Source: Anadara kagoshimensis (Eukaryota; Mollusca; Bivalvia; Arcoida; Arcidae). Taken from it: DNA of 64,000 nucleotides. The stretch lies in contig CM037869.1 of NCBI GenBank assembly GCA_021292105.1, positions 23,388,050 through 23,452,049 of the forward strand, given 5' to 3'. Shown one piece after another: positions 1-13,248 of the stretch. Below the pieces are notes generated by a model, which was not told where the DNA came from, searched no databases, and saw only the letters and a list, made by a program, of their open reading frames with translations. The position numbers and the translations under genes were made by a program. Each line of letters opens with the position of its first letter. The first letter of the stretch is position 1.

Positions 1-135
1 TGCAGAAATTTTGCCTGTGCGTTGCACTGATGGCATTATACAGCAGGGTTCTTTATCGTGCCAAGCCTACCGCGACACGGACCTCATTTATTGTAAGTTC
101 CCATACGAAAGAACCGTGCCTTTCATTTCGTAATT
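1..135 (-). repeat. Truncated tRNA-derived SINE, body only
   Basis: Read on the minus strand this matches the body of the SINEs at 27115, 36198 and 44219: a 'cacgataaagaaccctgctg' type segment followed by 'tttctgca'. The tRNA-like head is missing, and the window edge cuts the element. The ORF across it has no family resemblance. Confidence 0.6.
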
Positions 136-1250
136 TTTGTACAGCGTGAACAAAGTGAACCTGTACTTTGCCATCGCTTTCTTCCAAGATATCGAGCTTC
201 TTTGCTATGAAATTATAAGATATGAGTACACCTGGAAATAGTGCGCCTGATAAATGAGCGTGAAAGAAGTATATCTGTTTTATCATGAGATATGTATTCT
301 GAGACGGGTAATGCATTTGGTTACATATGCACATTTGGAATAAATTTTCGGAATACATTTTAGAATCTAGTAAAATTTGCGACGGGATGCATCTAATAAT
401 TTCTGCAATTTGGCGAACTGATCTCATGTTTACAATAAAAAGTAGTTCGAGAAGTTTGCGTCCTACGATGTAAAATCATAACTTTTTAAGAAATGAACAG
501 CAACGGCAGGTTGTTTAATTAATTCTTCGTGAAATCTACGGAAATTTAAATTTATTTTGAAGGTTATGATAACGTATTTTAATGTTGAGGCAATTGTGTC
601 ATATTTTAAAATGTTTATCGATTAGATTTTACTTTCGTGAAAGGGAGATAATTCGTACAGTGTTGTATGCAAATTTTAAATACAGTCGTTTTACCAGTTC
701 CGAACAGGGTTTCATATAAGCGCTGCTGCAGACGTCATCCACAAGTAGAGGAAATAAAATTTATGTGGTGTAATAATACAAATGTTTACTGATTCCAAAT
801 ATCGACACCTGTCCTCAAAAACACGGGGTAGTATGTTTTCTTGAAAAAGCATTTCCGTGATCACGATTTGTTTACATCGTTAAACTAGGTCACCAACAAT
901 CTGTCGTACATTTAGGAAGCGGTTGAAGAAACAGCAAATTGAGAAAGTTATTTTGCGATTCCTTTAATTGAACGGGATTGAAATTTTAGATTATTCGGTA
1001 GTAAAAATTCGGAACTGGTAAAACAACTAAATGATCCAGTTATGCATACAACCGCTAGAATGTACCCCCTCATAGCGACGGTAGGATCTGCAAAACTCTA
1101 CTTTCTCTCTATCCGAAATGACAAAACGATCGGGTACAACTTTTTTAAATTTTAATTACCGATTGTCTTTTTCATATATTTATGAAATTAATTTTTTCTA
1201 CCATTTAATTCAGCAATACATGGTTTGGTACATAAAAATTTGTTTCTTTT
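136..1250. other. Gene-free AT-rich stretch
   Basis: No exon with convincing splice sites or protein similarity was seen on either strand. Short ORFs here look like chance. A CRE-like 'gacgtcat' occurs near 732 but nothing around it supports a promoter. Confidence 0.4.
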
Positions 1251-1251
1251 T

Positions 1252-1336
1252 CAAAAAAAAAAAAAAAAAAAACCCATCCGTCGGACTAGATGCATACATC
1301 AACGACACCCCCCCCCCCCCCCCCCCCCCCCCCCCC
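1252..1336. repeat. Poly-A and poly-C runs
   Basis: A run of about 19 A (near 1253-1271) is followed by a run of about 29 C (near 1308-1336). The polyproline/polylysine ORFs spanning it are artefacts of these homopolymers. Confidence 0.8.
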
Positions 1337-2310
1337 GAATTTTCGGTTATATTCTGTCTTGCCACAACACAATTTTCCCAACTACGCTGTACAACAGCAC
1401 GACAGTGCTATGTTTAATAAAACTATTTATTGCTAAATTGATAAAAACCACTAATATCACAGAAAAATAATAAATAAAACACTGGACTATGTATGATAAA
1501 ACAATTAGACTTTATTAAACAAGTTAATTTCCCAAAGGAAGTACTGTATGCTTTTAGTATTCGCAACTACTAAGATAGCTTCAATTTACCAAGTCTTAAA
1601 CTTTTTACTCTTAGCATCAATAGTTCACTTATAATTCATTTGACCAATTAATGGTATTTTTCACACTATAACTATGTTCTAATTGTGATATTTGATTTGG
1701 AATTGTTTGTATTTATTGTGTTTTCAAGGTTGATAGAATGGTGGAGTTTCTTTTCTTTCTTTTTTTTCCCTCTTTTTTGTGTGTGTTTTCTTTTATATTT
1801 ATATATGTACCAAGTACAAAGATAATATATGATTATTGGTTTGCACCGTAATGATAGGACCAGTAGAAATATAAAGCTAATATATGTATCAGTATTCTGT
1901 TCCTGATCAAATAATACTGGCCTCATCACTGTCTATGTGGCCAGAAAGGTACAATACTGCCATAATGAGCTTCTAACTGCTCATGTACAAATCTGTTTAA
2001 TAAGTAAATTGACATTTATCAGTATTCTTTTTTAATAAAGGTTAGTGGTTATGTTTTTTTTTTTTTTGTTTTTTTTTTTTTCATTTTTTTCTTTTGCATA
2101 TTGAATTCTTCCATTCAAGTGACAGTTTTACCTAAGCACTTAGCACTTTGTTGGTGAATAATGTCAGTGATGATAGATTCTATTTTCTATTTTCATCATT
2201 TTTCGTTTCTTCTTTTTTTTCCTGGATTTATTTTTCTCTGCATGTGATTTTGAAATGTCTCGAGTATACTACAATACTACACAATAATATGTGCTTGTAT
2301 GTATTTCATT
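1337..2310. other. Gene-free AT-rich stretch with T runs
   Basis: No supported gene. Long T runs lie at about 2055-2090. The Phe/Ser-rich and Lys-rich ORFs in this interval are composition artefacts. Confidence 0.4.
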
Positions 2311-2568
2311 ATACCCCCAGCAAACAAGTTTGGGGTGGTATATAGGAATCACCATGTCTTTCTGTTCGTCTGTCTGTCTGTCCTTGTAAAATCGCATTCA
2401 GGCCACATCTCATAATTGCTTTGGACGACTGTCATAAAACTTCTTATGAATAATCTTCATGGTCCAAAGGTGTGTCATGACCTTGAATCAAAGTGATACT
2501 GAAAGGTCAAGGTCATGGGAAAACATTAAATGTTGGAGATAGGGTGTATTTGGGTCTCAAGAGTTTTA
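2311..2568 (+). repeat. Dispersed repeat R, copy 1
   Basis: The copy begins with a short self-complementary head ('acccccagcaaacaagtttg' then 'ggg'), followed by 'tatataggaatcaccatgtc', a (TGTC)n stretch, and 'gaataatcttcatggtccaa'. It ends near 'ggtcaaggtcatgggaaaac' plus about 50 bases. Clearly homologous copies lie at 35446 and 38703, with a partial copy near 39382. No ORF is conserved between them. The class is unknown; it could be a SINE or a non-autonomous DNA element. Confidence 0.75.
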
Positions 2569-3571
2569 TTACAAGTGAGTTAATTAAAAATGTATTAAGT
2601 GACAACAAAAAAAATATTTCATTCAATCATTACAATTAATCTATCTTGTCTCAATTCAAGTAGATGATGCACTTGGTTTAGACCAAATCAAATATATGTT
2701 TTACACTTTAGCTCTTAGAAAAATAAGGTTTGGTAGGTAGACATTGTATTACATCGACCATATGGGACAAGGATGCCAACTTTAATAGTGCTTGTCATAA
2801 TATTGTCATAATAACTCTAGGGTAGATGTTAAAATTTAGGGGTTTGTCAGATTAGCTGAAACACTTTTTTAGGCTGTAATACAAGATGACTTGAAATACA
2901 TGTACTCCTTTGCATGACCCCCACCCCACTCACCCACCATTATGTACAACATTTTTGCCATACATATTTGCACTATTTTTTTTTTAATTAAGAATAAAAA
3001 TAGGTGAAATTGTAAAACTTTAACTGTTTATATACAATGAAATCATTAATTTTCATTGTGTCAAATTTTCATGGATCTAAGAAAGAAAAAACATTTTCAT
3101 GGGTTTGATAAATTCGTGATTTGAGGCTAATATTTAAGGGAAGTTTGTAATTCATACCCTGATACTATTTTGTTTATGTATAATTACCAGGGCAAATGTT
3201 CGCAAAAACAACGAAAAATTTGAACACTATGAAAATTAATGTTTTCACTGTAGGTGTATAGGTAGGTATGAGTCTTTAAAGATTTCTAGAGATTTTAAAA
3301 AAAGACAAATCATAAAAATTGTGTTTCATGATATACATGAATTTTTTCTGTTATGATAAAATTTTAGGTGGTTTTGAAAAAAATGTGATCAACAGTTGTG
3401 TAGATAAAACATATAGTATATATATCATAGGTATTTATTGAATATTATTTTAGCAACCTAGAGATGTTTTTATAAAATCAACATCCTAAGATACCTATAG
3501 TTGATAATCATCACCTTCCCCATTCATTAACCATAATTGGATTGTTGAATGAACCAGATTTCACGAATAGC
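2569..3571. other. Gene-free AT-rich stretch
   Basis: No exon, RNA gene or recognisable repeat was seen here. Confidence 0.35.
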
Positions 3572-3800
3572 AAGTGGAGTGGAGTAACAGTGTTTTTTAT
3601 GTCTCAGTCAAGATGTTTTCATTTACATTGAAGTGGTCAATTCATGGATGTTGGAAAAAACTGACTGGAGTGCCCAAAGGAGCACACCGACCTTTAGCAA
3701 GCGAACTGACAAACTTGCTGTCTTTGATCTATCTGGAGTGGGATTTGAACCTAGGGTGTGAGAGGCGCTGTGATCTGTAAGCTTGCTCCGGGCATACCAG
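3572..3800 (-). repeat. tRNA-derived SINE, Ser/Leu-type head
   Basis: In minus orientation the tail (complement of 'gagtggagtaacagtg' and 'gtctcagtcaagat') precedes a head whose B box appears on the plus strand as 'gtgggatttgaacctaggg'. Copies with the same head and tail lie at 8538, 15752 and 62290. Confidence 0.7.
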
Positions 3801-4061
3801 TTTTCTCCAATATACTGTACTGACAACCCAAATATAAGTGAAAAAATATAGTTTGGAATGTAAAACTCCATTACACTTCTCTACTCTTACTGTTAGTTCA
3901 CTTGCGGATTTGAAGAGGGTATCTTTCACCGTTCTATAACTGAACACCTCGATATGGATGATATTCCTTGACTGAGGTGTAATCCACTCTACTTACCCAT
4001 CATTTTCAACAAAGTCAAATTGATGCATGTTAAGGATAAGGTCTGTTAAAATGGAAATATA

Positions 4062-4244
4062 TACAGTCAAACCTGTCTATAAAGGCCACCCAATGGAACC
4101 AGTGAAAAAGCTTTTATGTGCATGTGGCCCTTATATACAGGTTCAAATAATATGAATAAAGAACAATTAAGATACAATTGTACTGGCCTTTATAAGCAGG
4201 TGGCCCATGTATAGAGGTGGCCTTTAAGACAGGTTGGATTGTAT
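4062..4244. repeat. MITE-like palindromic repeat A
   Basis: It opens with 'tacagtcaaacctgtctata' and closes with an imperfect reverse complement ('cctttaagacaggttggatt' then 'gta'), so the ends form terminal inverted repeats. The interior repeats the same motif ('ggcctttataagcaggtgg'). It belongs to the family at 4999, 8005, 29319, 30041, 39973 and 47691, and to the tandem array at 42130. Confidence 0.75.
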
Positions 4245-4725
4245 ATGCAATCAAACTTTTTAAACAGTCAAATCAATGGTTATAATGGGGAACAGTGACT
4301 ATCACCTACAGGATTCTAGAGGATGATCCGCTTTGGTGTCTGGTTAAGAAAGTAATTCATGTTGAAGACTGAAGTACCTGTATGTCACAGATGTATAATA
4401 TGTATTAATGATTTAGTTTTTTTTGTCATGTACGGTAGCTTTACCTCAAATACTCATGTTCTGTTTTATAAAGTAATTCCATGTGTTTATGCTTAAATGT
4501 GATATTATGTTACCTTTATATTATTTTTCTGTTTTATGTGTATGAATGATATGTTGCCATGGTGATGAAAACAATACACACACATAGAGAATGGGGGTGG
4601 GTAGGTAAAACCTATTTTAACTGTTATGAATACTTAAGATATATAAATATGTGGTTTTATCATGTAGTAATATGCATTAAGTATTTGTAATTGCTAAGAT
4701 AGCTTTGAATTACCCCACCCTGTGT

Positions 4726-4728
<3 letters not shown>

Positions 4729-4767
<39 letters not shown>
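4729..4767. repeat. (AC)n microsatellite
   Basis: An uninterrupted dinucleotide AC run of about 19 units. Confidence 0.9.
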
Positions 4768-4768
<1 letters not shown>

Positions 4769-4998
4769 TGGTCCAAATGAGTGATTTTAGAAACTTAAAT
4801 TGTTAAATGAAATATAACAATTATGTATATACAATTTATACATATAACTGAGAAAGGAAAATTGTAATTCTAAATGATTAAAATGGGTGTTTAATATATC
4901 CCAGCAATAAATATAACTGATTTTTGTTGTTCATTCTGGAGAGAGAGAGAGAGAGATGGCAAGAGTGAGAGGGAGGTTGCTTTATAATTAGCTACATG

Positions 4999-5168
4999 TA
5001 CAGTCAAACCTGTCTATAAAGGCCATCCAAGACAACCAGTAAAAGTAACTGCCCGTTATATACAGGTTCAAATAACATGAATAAATAGCAATTGGGATAA
5101 AATTTTAGTGGCCTTTAAAAGAAACCGTGGTCTTTATAGAGGTGACCTTCAAGGCAGGTTTAAGTGTA
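4999..5168. repeat. MITE-like palindromic repeat A
   Basis: It has the same termini as the copy at 4062: 'tacagtcaaacctgtctata' at the left and 'aaggcaggtttaagtgta' at the right. A short (GA)n run at about 4941-4957 precedes it. Confidence 0.7.
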
Positions 5169-5579
5169 CTATGTTAAGTTACAATAAGGATGTTAGTGTA
5201 TACTTGTTTGAATTAAATATTAGTATTCATCTAGTCCTACAGTTTTCATCATTATGGTTGTTTGTATTCCATGGTTAAAACAAAGTCATTTTGGTTTTTA
5301 TCTATTTGTGTAGAAAATAGAGAGCAGTGTTAAATATTGCCATAATCTGTCTTTATTCTGGCACTTGCAAACACAGATGATGATATTTTTAAGCTGCAAC
5401 ACTTGTTGAGAATCTTGATTTTTGCACTATCTTTCTACCATATATTCAGAACCACCAAGTGCAATACATCTTTACAGAAGCTTAGAAAACAAACTTGTGT
5501 CGGTATGGTACATGTAATGGACTAATAGAAAACTGCAGACATAAAAACAGTTTTAAGAAACAAAACTGGATTAATTCAG

Positions 5580-5765
5580 GATTTCTTTCAATATCCAGCA
5601 AAAATTCTAGATTCATTCCATGTTCCTGGACTATGGATTCATTCCAAGTTGCCATTTATTCATTCCAGATTTCCAGCAGAAATTTCGGATTCATTCCAGG
5701 TTTCCAGCAGGATCTGTGGATTCATTTCAGGTTTCCAGCAGAAACTTTGGATTTGTTCCAAGTTT
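5580..5765. repeat. Imperfect ~33-36 bp minisatellite
   Basis: About four to five degenerate units share 'ggattcattcca' and 'gtttccagcagaaa'. The ORFs across it are repeat translations, not a recognised protein. Confidence 0.65.
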
Positions 5766-8004
5766 TCTTTACTGGAAAGCTGACTTGTGCTCAACCCTCA
5801 ATATTCCTTTCTCCCTAGTACATCATCGTTCAACATGATGAAGAATCTGTTCAACAAACAAGGTCCAGTTGTGAATGAGGCTCACAGATGTGCCATTATT
5901 CTGATACCACTTGGTTTTTGCAAAGAACCATCATCTTCAGTGGAAAAGAATTTTCTAGTTTGGTTTCTTCTGTTAAAGCATATTACTCCATGAGTAAGGT
6001 ATATATGTTTCTAATAACCACTTCTGCAAAAATGTTTGCAGATATTGTATTATAATATTTCATAATTGGAATGAATTGTGTCATTCTTGAATTTTTATTA
6101 GCTATTATTAGTGTGTCTGTCTGACATGAATAAACTGTTTTAATACATTCCAATGAGAACTTATTGTTGTAATATAGTGTGAATGAACTTTACAGTTTAA
6201 GTTGAATTAGTAGTAGATGATTTTAGTAAGCATAAATCTGTGTGTACTTGTGTAAAATAGAGATGGGTAAGATGCCCAAATGAAGTAAGACATGATTATA
6301 ACACTGCATAAACTGTTGCCTGTTTAATGAATTATTTTCCTTGTCATGTGTTGGACTTTCCTATTAAAGAGTTATTTCCCTTTTTGGGTTACAATGCAAT
6401 CTCTATATCCAAAAAATCTTGGATATGTTTGATCTCCCTTAATTCCCTCTTACTTTCATTCTCAAATATGGTTTCATATGTGGTGGGTTTATTTAGCGAG
6501 AAGGAAAGTGTTTAACCTCCCAGAGCACCTGTCTTGGTGTTTCAGAGTTATCAAAAGTTTTAACTTACTTTTTGAGGTTGTGATTAAACATCGATTGGTA
6601 TGTTTGTGTTTGATTCTATTGGTTACCACAAATATTTGTATCCCATATTTCTTGGAATAACACATACAATTTTCACCAGCAAATGTCAAATTATGCAAAT
6701 TAATATCAAATGATTTGCATGTAACATTTCCTGGGATGATAACCCATCTTGTGATGGGCCAGGAACAGGTTGCACATCATCATGAACATTTGTATCGTCA
6801 CATGCATTTTTGTTTGCCAATTGTGGTCCAGACTTTATCTTCTTAAATATACTATTACACTTACTGTCTGACGACATATTGTGTGTTATCATATTTAATG
6901 AATTCTAGGCCCTGTGTGTATACCCCAACCTGGAAAAGTGATTGCATTTTAACTTCCAGTGTTTCTACCAATGATTTATTTTATAATCCTTAAATTTTTA
7001 AGATTATATGGCTAGAAAATTCCTAAATCAATAAAATAATCCAAATATTTTGGAGTAGCTGTCGTAATACAACTTCACCATTCAGTGGACACTAGCGTAC
7101 AGAACTGGACACACATGCTTCATCTCATGTGACCCCCTATTTCATTCATATGAAGACATCACATTGAGGTATAGGTGAAGTTGCAGTAATTTTTACCTTT
7201 GCATGTGCATGGGGAGTTCTTGAACATTCCATGCCTGCCATGATATTGGACATCAGTTTTTAAGTTCTCTTCCAAAGGACCCTTAAATGATTAAGGAAAA
7301 AGTTTCTGTTTTCCAGAAAAATGTTTAAACCGGTGATACCACTCACTCCTCACATACATTATGGGGTACATATCAAGGTATACCCGTGTATAATAGTTTC
7401 ATCAGCTTGAATCAGAGGGCAGGTTATAATATGTCTCATAGCTTAAAAATTCTTTAAAATTTTAAGAGGCACAATTGCTTTGTAGTCTAATCATGTAATT
7501 TGAAAATCTAAAGAAATAGTCACAATAGTTATCCTTTATATTTTAAAAGTTACCGTCTTCAAAGTTACCTCCCTTTGTATATGTCCAAAGTTACCTCCCT
7601 TGGTGTTTAAGTGGCTATAGTTAGGATGGAATGTATTCAGTAATAAAGGTTGGGTATAGAGATACACTTCCCAGAAAGCTTAGGTTTTGGTATACCACAT
7701 TAATGGGTGAGAAAGTTTACAAATTATCAATGTCTGTATGATGGGGTTCACCACTGTACTACATGATCAATACCCCTTAGCATTTGTACGAGACATTTTC
7801 TGAAAAATGTTAATGCCATAAATTCCCAGAATAATGTCATCTTTATTGGAAAATGAGAACTGATACAATTCTGTATTCAATGAAAATAATTGTTCCACAC
7901 AAACATTAGGGTATCAATTGGTACAGTGGTGCACCCCATTGGCCTTTGTATTACATGTATTTGTGTTCAAAGATTTTATTTACGTAAAAATACAAGTTTT
8001 AATA
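5766..8004. other. No recognised gene
   Basis: Nothing in this stretch could be tied to a known protein. A pyrimidine-rich 'tttctccctag' at 5808-5818 followed by an ORF to about 5990 looks superficially like an acceptor plus exon. Its translation has no recognisable family features and no partner exon was found. A minus ORF near 6690-6890 with a 'PVPGPSQDG' segment may be transposon debris, but this is unproven. Confidence 0.3.
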
Positions 8005-8111
8005 TACAGTTAAACCTGTCTATAAAGGCCACCCAAGGAAACCAGTAAAAGTGACCTTTATAAGCAGGTGTCCCTTATATAGAAGTGACCTTTAAGGCAA
8101 TTTGGACTGTA
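8005..8111. repeat. MITE-like palindromic repeat A, short copy
   Basis: The left terminus is 'tacagttaaacctgtctata' and the right is 'aaggcaatttggactgta'. The interior 'ccagtaaaagtgaccttta' matches the other family members. Confidence 0.7.
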
Positions 8112-8537
8112 TTTTAATTGAAATATTTATGTAGAAATATGAGTTTTAATATAATTTATATGTAAACTTAAGTTGCTTTAGATAGAAAATGTCCATTATC
8201 ATTATATATCACATTTATCAATAGTTATGTTATATTACGAGAACTGGAAAAGACAGAAAAATGATTGTAAATCACCAAACTAAATAAAAATATAAAATTT
8301 TATATGTTTCTTGTTAATGTACTTCCTGTAACTGGAACATTTGAATGCTCTAAAGTATTCAGGGGACCGAGTATTGACTGGTCCACCCTATGCCAGTATA
8401 AAGGGACTTGGAGAGTGATATGTTTGTATGCAGTGCACTGGCTCTGTTAGCCGCCACATTTTAAGTCACAAATACAAGACAGACCATAAAACACACTTGC
8501 ACATACACAAACAAGTTTTTGAATGTAAATATTATAT

Positions 8538-8748
8538 GTCTCAGTTAAGATTCCTTCACTTATATCAAGGTGGTCAGATCAGGAATGGTTGAGGTAACCA
8601 GAGTACCCAGAGAACACTCTATTTTGCAAGTGATCTGACAAACTTGCTTACACTAGGACCTGTCCATAGTGGGATTCGAACCTACTTAGTGAGAGGCACT
8701 TTGATTTATAAGCAGGTTCTTTAGATCACTTGGTCACAGAGGCTCCCT
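8538..8748 (-). repeat. tRNA-derived SINE, Ser/Leu-type head
   Basis: The reverse-oriented tail ('gtctcagttaagattccttc') is joined to a head with 'gtgggattcgaacctactta' (B box complement) and 'cttggtcacagaggctccc'. It is the same family as the copy at 3572. Confidence 0.7.
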
Positions 8749-9032
8749 CATGCACCACATGAACATGTCTTAATGTAAATAGATACACAAATGTACAAAA
8801 GTTAGAAACAAATGTATAAACTGGACAGAAAAAATTTGGAACTGACCAATACTGTTATGTAAGTTGAAGGTCAAGTAATTTACCAATCAGTAAGTTGGCG
8901 GTCCATTTTAAACAAAACTTAAAGATGTAACAAAAACTGAAGGTCACATGTAATAATCATCATAACAAGACCTTCATATAACAGCAGATTCTACAACTGT
9001 GACATGATTGTCCAGATGCACATTCTTTTTAT

Positions 9033-9223
9033 TACAGTAAAATCTCGTTATAATGCTCCTCGATAACTTTGCAACCTCGCTTATCGCCACATTATTTTGA
9101 AGTCTCAAAATCCATTTTGCTTATGTTTTTCTTTATCCGCCTCCTCCAATTTATTGCCAAACACCTTTATAATGCCAAAATTTGACTAAATAAATAGTGG
9201 TGATGAATCGAGGTTTAACTGTA
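9033..9223. repeat. MITE-like palindromic repeat C
   Basis: The termini are 'tacagtaaaatctcg' and 'cgaggtttaactgta'; as inverted repeats they match at 13 of 15 positions. The internal motif 'atttattgccaaacacc' recurs at 14756, where a related copy is split by a SINE. A partial copy starts at 36667. Confidence 0.7.
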
Positions 9224-10088
9224 TATCAGTTTCATGCCATCTTCATTGGAACAGGGGAGATAATCAACATACAATAAAATGATGTACATATGGTGTAAGT
9301 TTTTATTATCTTTTTATTTATAAAATATATATGATAATTATACAAATGTTAATATTAGGACCAGAATTACTGTCACATTGTGTAATTAATCATTCTTTGA
9401 TCAATCTTAATATATGTAATATAATACTACTGCCTGGATCACTATTTCTGTGACAATGAATTAGGCTTTATTTGTGCATAGAAAATCCAATAAAATTTTG
9501 TAAAAATTGATAAAGCAAAATAATGATGTCCTTGGTAACATTTTAAGCCACATGCACAAAAAGAGTCCATAATTTGCCTGGTTATTCAACATGTTAAGTT
9601 CCCATAGAGTCAACATTTTACTCATGTGTGGAAACATTCTATGCTAATGCTATGCTAATCGCAGATGTCATGGCAATATCCCGTTATGACTAGGCTTATG
9701 TGAGTGAAAAGTATCAATATTTATTCAAGTTATTGGATTTTCTATGAAAATAAAGTGTAATTACCTGTCATGGAAATAGTGATCCAGACAGTGGTCTCTA
9801 ATGATTATCTGGAAGCGGTTTTAAATGATATAAAAATAAACCAAAGTCTGTCATTTTCAAGAGATATTAAGAATCAGTCATTGCTTCAGATGCTTGATGG
9901 AAACCTTCAATAGGTTTAAATACTAGTAGATTAGATTTGACAAAGTTCTGAAATAAATACAGTTGTAGTTATCGCTGTCTCAGTGTCTGAAATGATGACT
10001 TGATTCTTTTTGTTATACAACTGCTGTTAGAAGAACAAGAAGAAAATTGAACATCCAATATCTTATGGATCTATCTTCTTGCAACCCT

Positions 10089-10290
10089 CATGAAACAAAA
10101 AAAATCTGAATTTTGTCTGTATATTTCTGAAAATATCTGATCTCTATTTCTGAACACTTTTAAATTTATTCTGAATTTTGTCAAAAAATTTTGATTCATA
10201 ATGCAAATGTTCAACATATGCTGAAATTCAGACAAAATTAAGAAAAAAATCAGAACTTTTTCAGATAAAATTCAGAAAACTTTTTTCATG
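10089..10290. repeat. Large imperfect hairpin
   Basis: The left arm ('catgaaac' ... 'tctgaattttgtctg') is the approximate reverse complement of the right arm ('cagataaaattcagaaaac' ... 'catg'). Further 'tctgaatttt'/'aaaattcaga' motifs lie inside. It is a likely MITE-type element; no second copy was found in the window. Confidence 0.5.
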
Positions 10291-13163
10291 ATGAAAGGAC
10301 TCTCTTATTCTTCAATATAGGACACAGAAAAAGTAAGAATCTGTTTATAAATGCAAAAAAGTTTTTGAAACAAAAATGCAAATACTTTCTTTAAACAAAA
10401 ATGCAGAAAAGTTCTCTAAACAAAATTTGTCTATTTTCTTTCATTCTATGTACACTTTAATAAGAGGAATGTAACATAATCACATAATCAGTACAGTTAT
10501 AAGAACAATACACACTTATATATATATATATACATTATACGGTATATCGTAGTCCGTCCTCCGTGATATTGTGGCAGAGTGTTTATAAACATAAAATAGT
10601 CTATAGGTCGTCCATGATCTGATGGCAAAGTATACAGCCAGACAGCCTATACAGTGTTTGTTCTAGAAAGGGGCCACTGATCCCTTATTTTGCCAAATGA
10701 CCTCTTGTTAAGGCCTTAGGAGGCCATAGTTAACATTGCATGAATGCAAAAATATTCATGTTTGGGTGTTTTAGAGAAAATGTTTCTTGAAAATAGCCCC
10801 TCTGAAAAATTTGATAATGAAAACTTTCAAACATAACTACATAAAAATATAACATCTTTATGTGCAATAAATTTATACTTATTTAAACATTATGATCATA
10901 ACTCGACAATTTTGGACTGACCTTTAGATCTGGAAAGGATTGTCTCATTCTACAATTGAAGGTGCATGTACACTCTTCAAGTTCCCAAAAAACCTGCTAC
11001 ACAAAAAACGTGTCTTTTTGTTCACCTAAAAATTTGAGAATTCCCTTCTGAGGAAACTAAAGGTCAAAGGTCAGGTAAAACATGCTGAGCTACAAGAAAC
11101 ACCAAATCATTTGCAAAGACTCATCATCTTAACTCTGTCATCCCTTAAGTGAAAATGGAATGATCTTTCTTTTGTTTTTCAGACCATACCAACATGTCAG
11201 TTGGGGTGACAGGGTTAAATTGACAATGTAAACGGGATATACAAATATAATGGAAACTATGGTAACCAATCTGGACTTTCAATACTCAACCCTGTCTCTA
11301 TTTTTAAGGATTTCAAATTAATGTTCTTGCGTCATATCTGCTAGATTAGCACTCCTTTTTTAAGTATCAATACCAAGAATTCCTCAAATTCAAGACACTC
11401 GCTGCTTGATTAGCACTCCCATTTTAAGTATAAACACCAGAATTTGTCCCATTTCAAGATACTTAATGACAAATAACTTTTCTAGGCAGTTTATGTACAA
11501 GTATGTATTAAGTGTGACTCTCTTGAATTGTCCATTTCTATCTACATGCATGGACACATATAGTCTTAATCAACTTAAACATTTGTAGTTATTATTATAA
11601 AGTTTACCCCTTAATGTCGGAAGTCTCATAATTTACTTGTACAGTTCCATTAAGCTTATTACAATCATGAAACAGATAAAACAATACATACATCACAATT
11701 TATGATCTAATAATTCCATGGAAATCAGCATTCTAGAAACCATGACAAAATGATATTGTAGATGATGGTCATACCACATTATTACTTCTTTTTCTTTTGG
11801 GGGTGTCATTTTTCCATGTGTACTTTTTGCTAGTAAAATGTTTTAATTTTCATATGTTGAAAAATTTTCCTGATATTATTTCATTCGCCAAACTTGTGAA
11901 ATTTACATTATATGAAAATAACCATGCTTACAGTACTTATATTTTGACTGTCTTCACTAAAAATTAATTTTATTTTTCAACTTTTGAAGTTTGATTTATA
12001 TTAGCCCATAACATAATTTGCAGAGTACAATACATAATTATGAATATTTTTGTTTAGTACACAATTGTGACTGATCATAATATATAATAATAATCAGAAA
12101 TTACATTCAAACAAAAAAATCAGATAATAAACTAAAATCATTCTCAGATTATACACGACAGAACTTCATAACTTCATGAAACAATTAATAATAGGCAAAC
12201 AACAATAACCTGTCCGGTTGACCTTTCCTTAGCAATATTTATATACATCTAAGAAGAAACATAAACCGTAGGAAACTTCTTAACTATTCATGTTAAGGAT
12301 TGTTCATGGTTCCGACTGTAGGAAAAGTGTGCCAAGGGAAATAAGAAGTGTTTTTATTAGAAGATATATTTGTGATACAAGAGTCATGGTAAAAATTGCA
12401 GATATTTTTCCCCACAAATGTTTCTTCTTATAAAGGACAATGGTTCAGCCATTACATTGATAGTGTTAGGATTTGCCCATGATGTAGGTGAAGTAACACT
12501 TGTGTTCCAAATACCTGTACATAAATGTACTGGCTTATAATAAATATTTAAATTAAAGGTCATGTCGACAGGTCAATGTTGTCTGCCTATACCAGGATGT
12601 CAAATATAAATGATATGTTTTTAAGGTGATTATAAAAATCATCTAAATTATAATTTATACTTAAACAGAAATATTTCACTGGAAGTTAATATTTGTAAAT
12701 TCAACAGTTTAATCTTAACCAGGGTCGGTTGTTCAAAGCCCCATTACTTTAATCAGTTTGTTAGCCAAAATTTGTATTTTTGTTTTAGGCCATATTTCTG
12801 AAATTTCGGCTTGAAGGTTATGCCCCAAATTGATAGTATCAAATAAATTCAGTTTAATCAAAACTGTATTTTTAAATCAAAAATTTAAAATTTAATTACA
12901 TTTTGAATCTTCACTAACCATTTGGTTAAGGTAGCAGAGCTTGAACAACTGACCTTAAATTAATTACAAAATGAGGATCTATTTCTTATAATAAAATAGT
13001 TCCTTGAAAAATGAAAAAAAATCTTCCTGTGAATTTTTCTATTTTTTAAAGTATTTAAAATGTATATGATTGTGATACTGATTTTTAAGTTATATGATGT
13101 CCAATATTCTACACCAATCACATGTGAAGATTTTACTCCAAGGGGAGATAACTCAGCAATTCT
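10291..13163. other. 3' flank of PDCD10, no other gene
   Basis: This lies downstream of the PDCD10 stop in minus orientation and will include its 3' UTR. The first minus-strand AATAAA I noted (plus 'tttatt') is at about 12353, which would give a roughly 0.8-kb UTR. No exon of another gene was recognised. Confidence 0.4.
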
Positions 13164-13248
13164 TTAACAACATTCTTGTTTGACTGTACGAAGAATGACA
13201 TTTGTCTGGTATATGAGGTAATTTGCACTTAGGAACACACACTGATTT
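13164..13248 (-). CDS. PDCD10: PDCD10 coding exon 7 (last)
   Basis: The acceptor is 'ctttttcag'. The first base completes a Gln codon begun in exon 6. It encodes the C-terminal helix with [10 protein letters not shown] (human SANRLIHQTN), ends QECC and stops with TAA. Confidence 0.93.

Noticed and set aside
53-427. 124-aa minus ORF
   Set aside because: It runs out of a SINE body into unrelated AT-rich sequence and shows no domain or splice support.
1118-1470. Proline-rich and lysine-rich ORFs
   Set aside because: They are translations of adjacent poly-A and poly-C runs; no conserved domain and no splice context.
5787-5993. Possible exon after 'tttctccctag'
   Set aside because: The acceptor is plausible, but the peptide matches no family I recognise and no upstream or downstream exon in phase was found.
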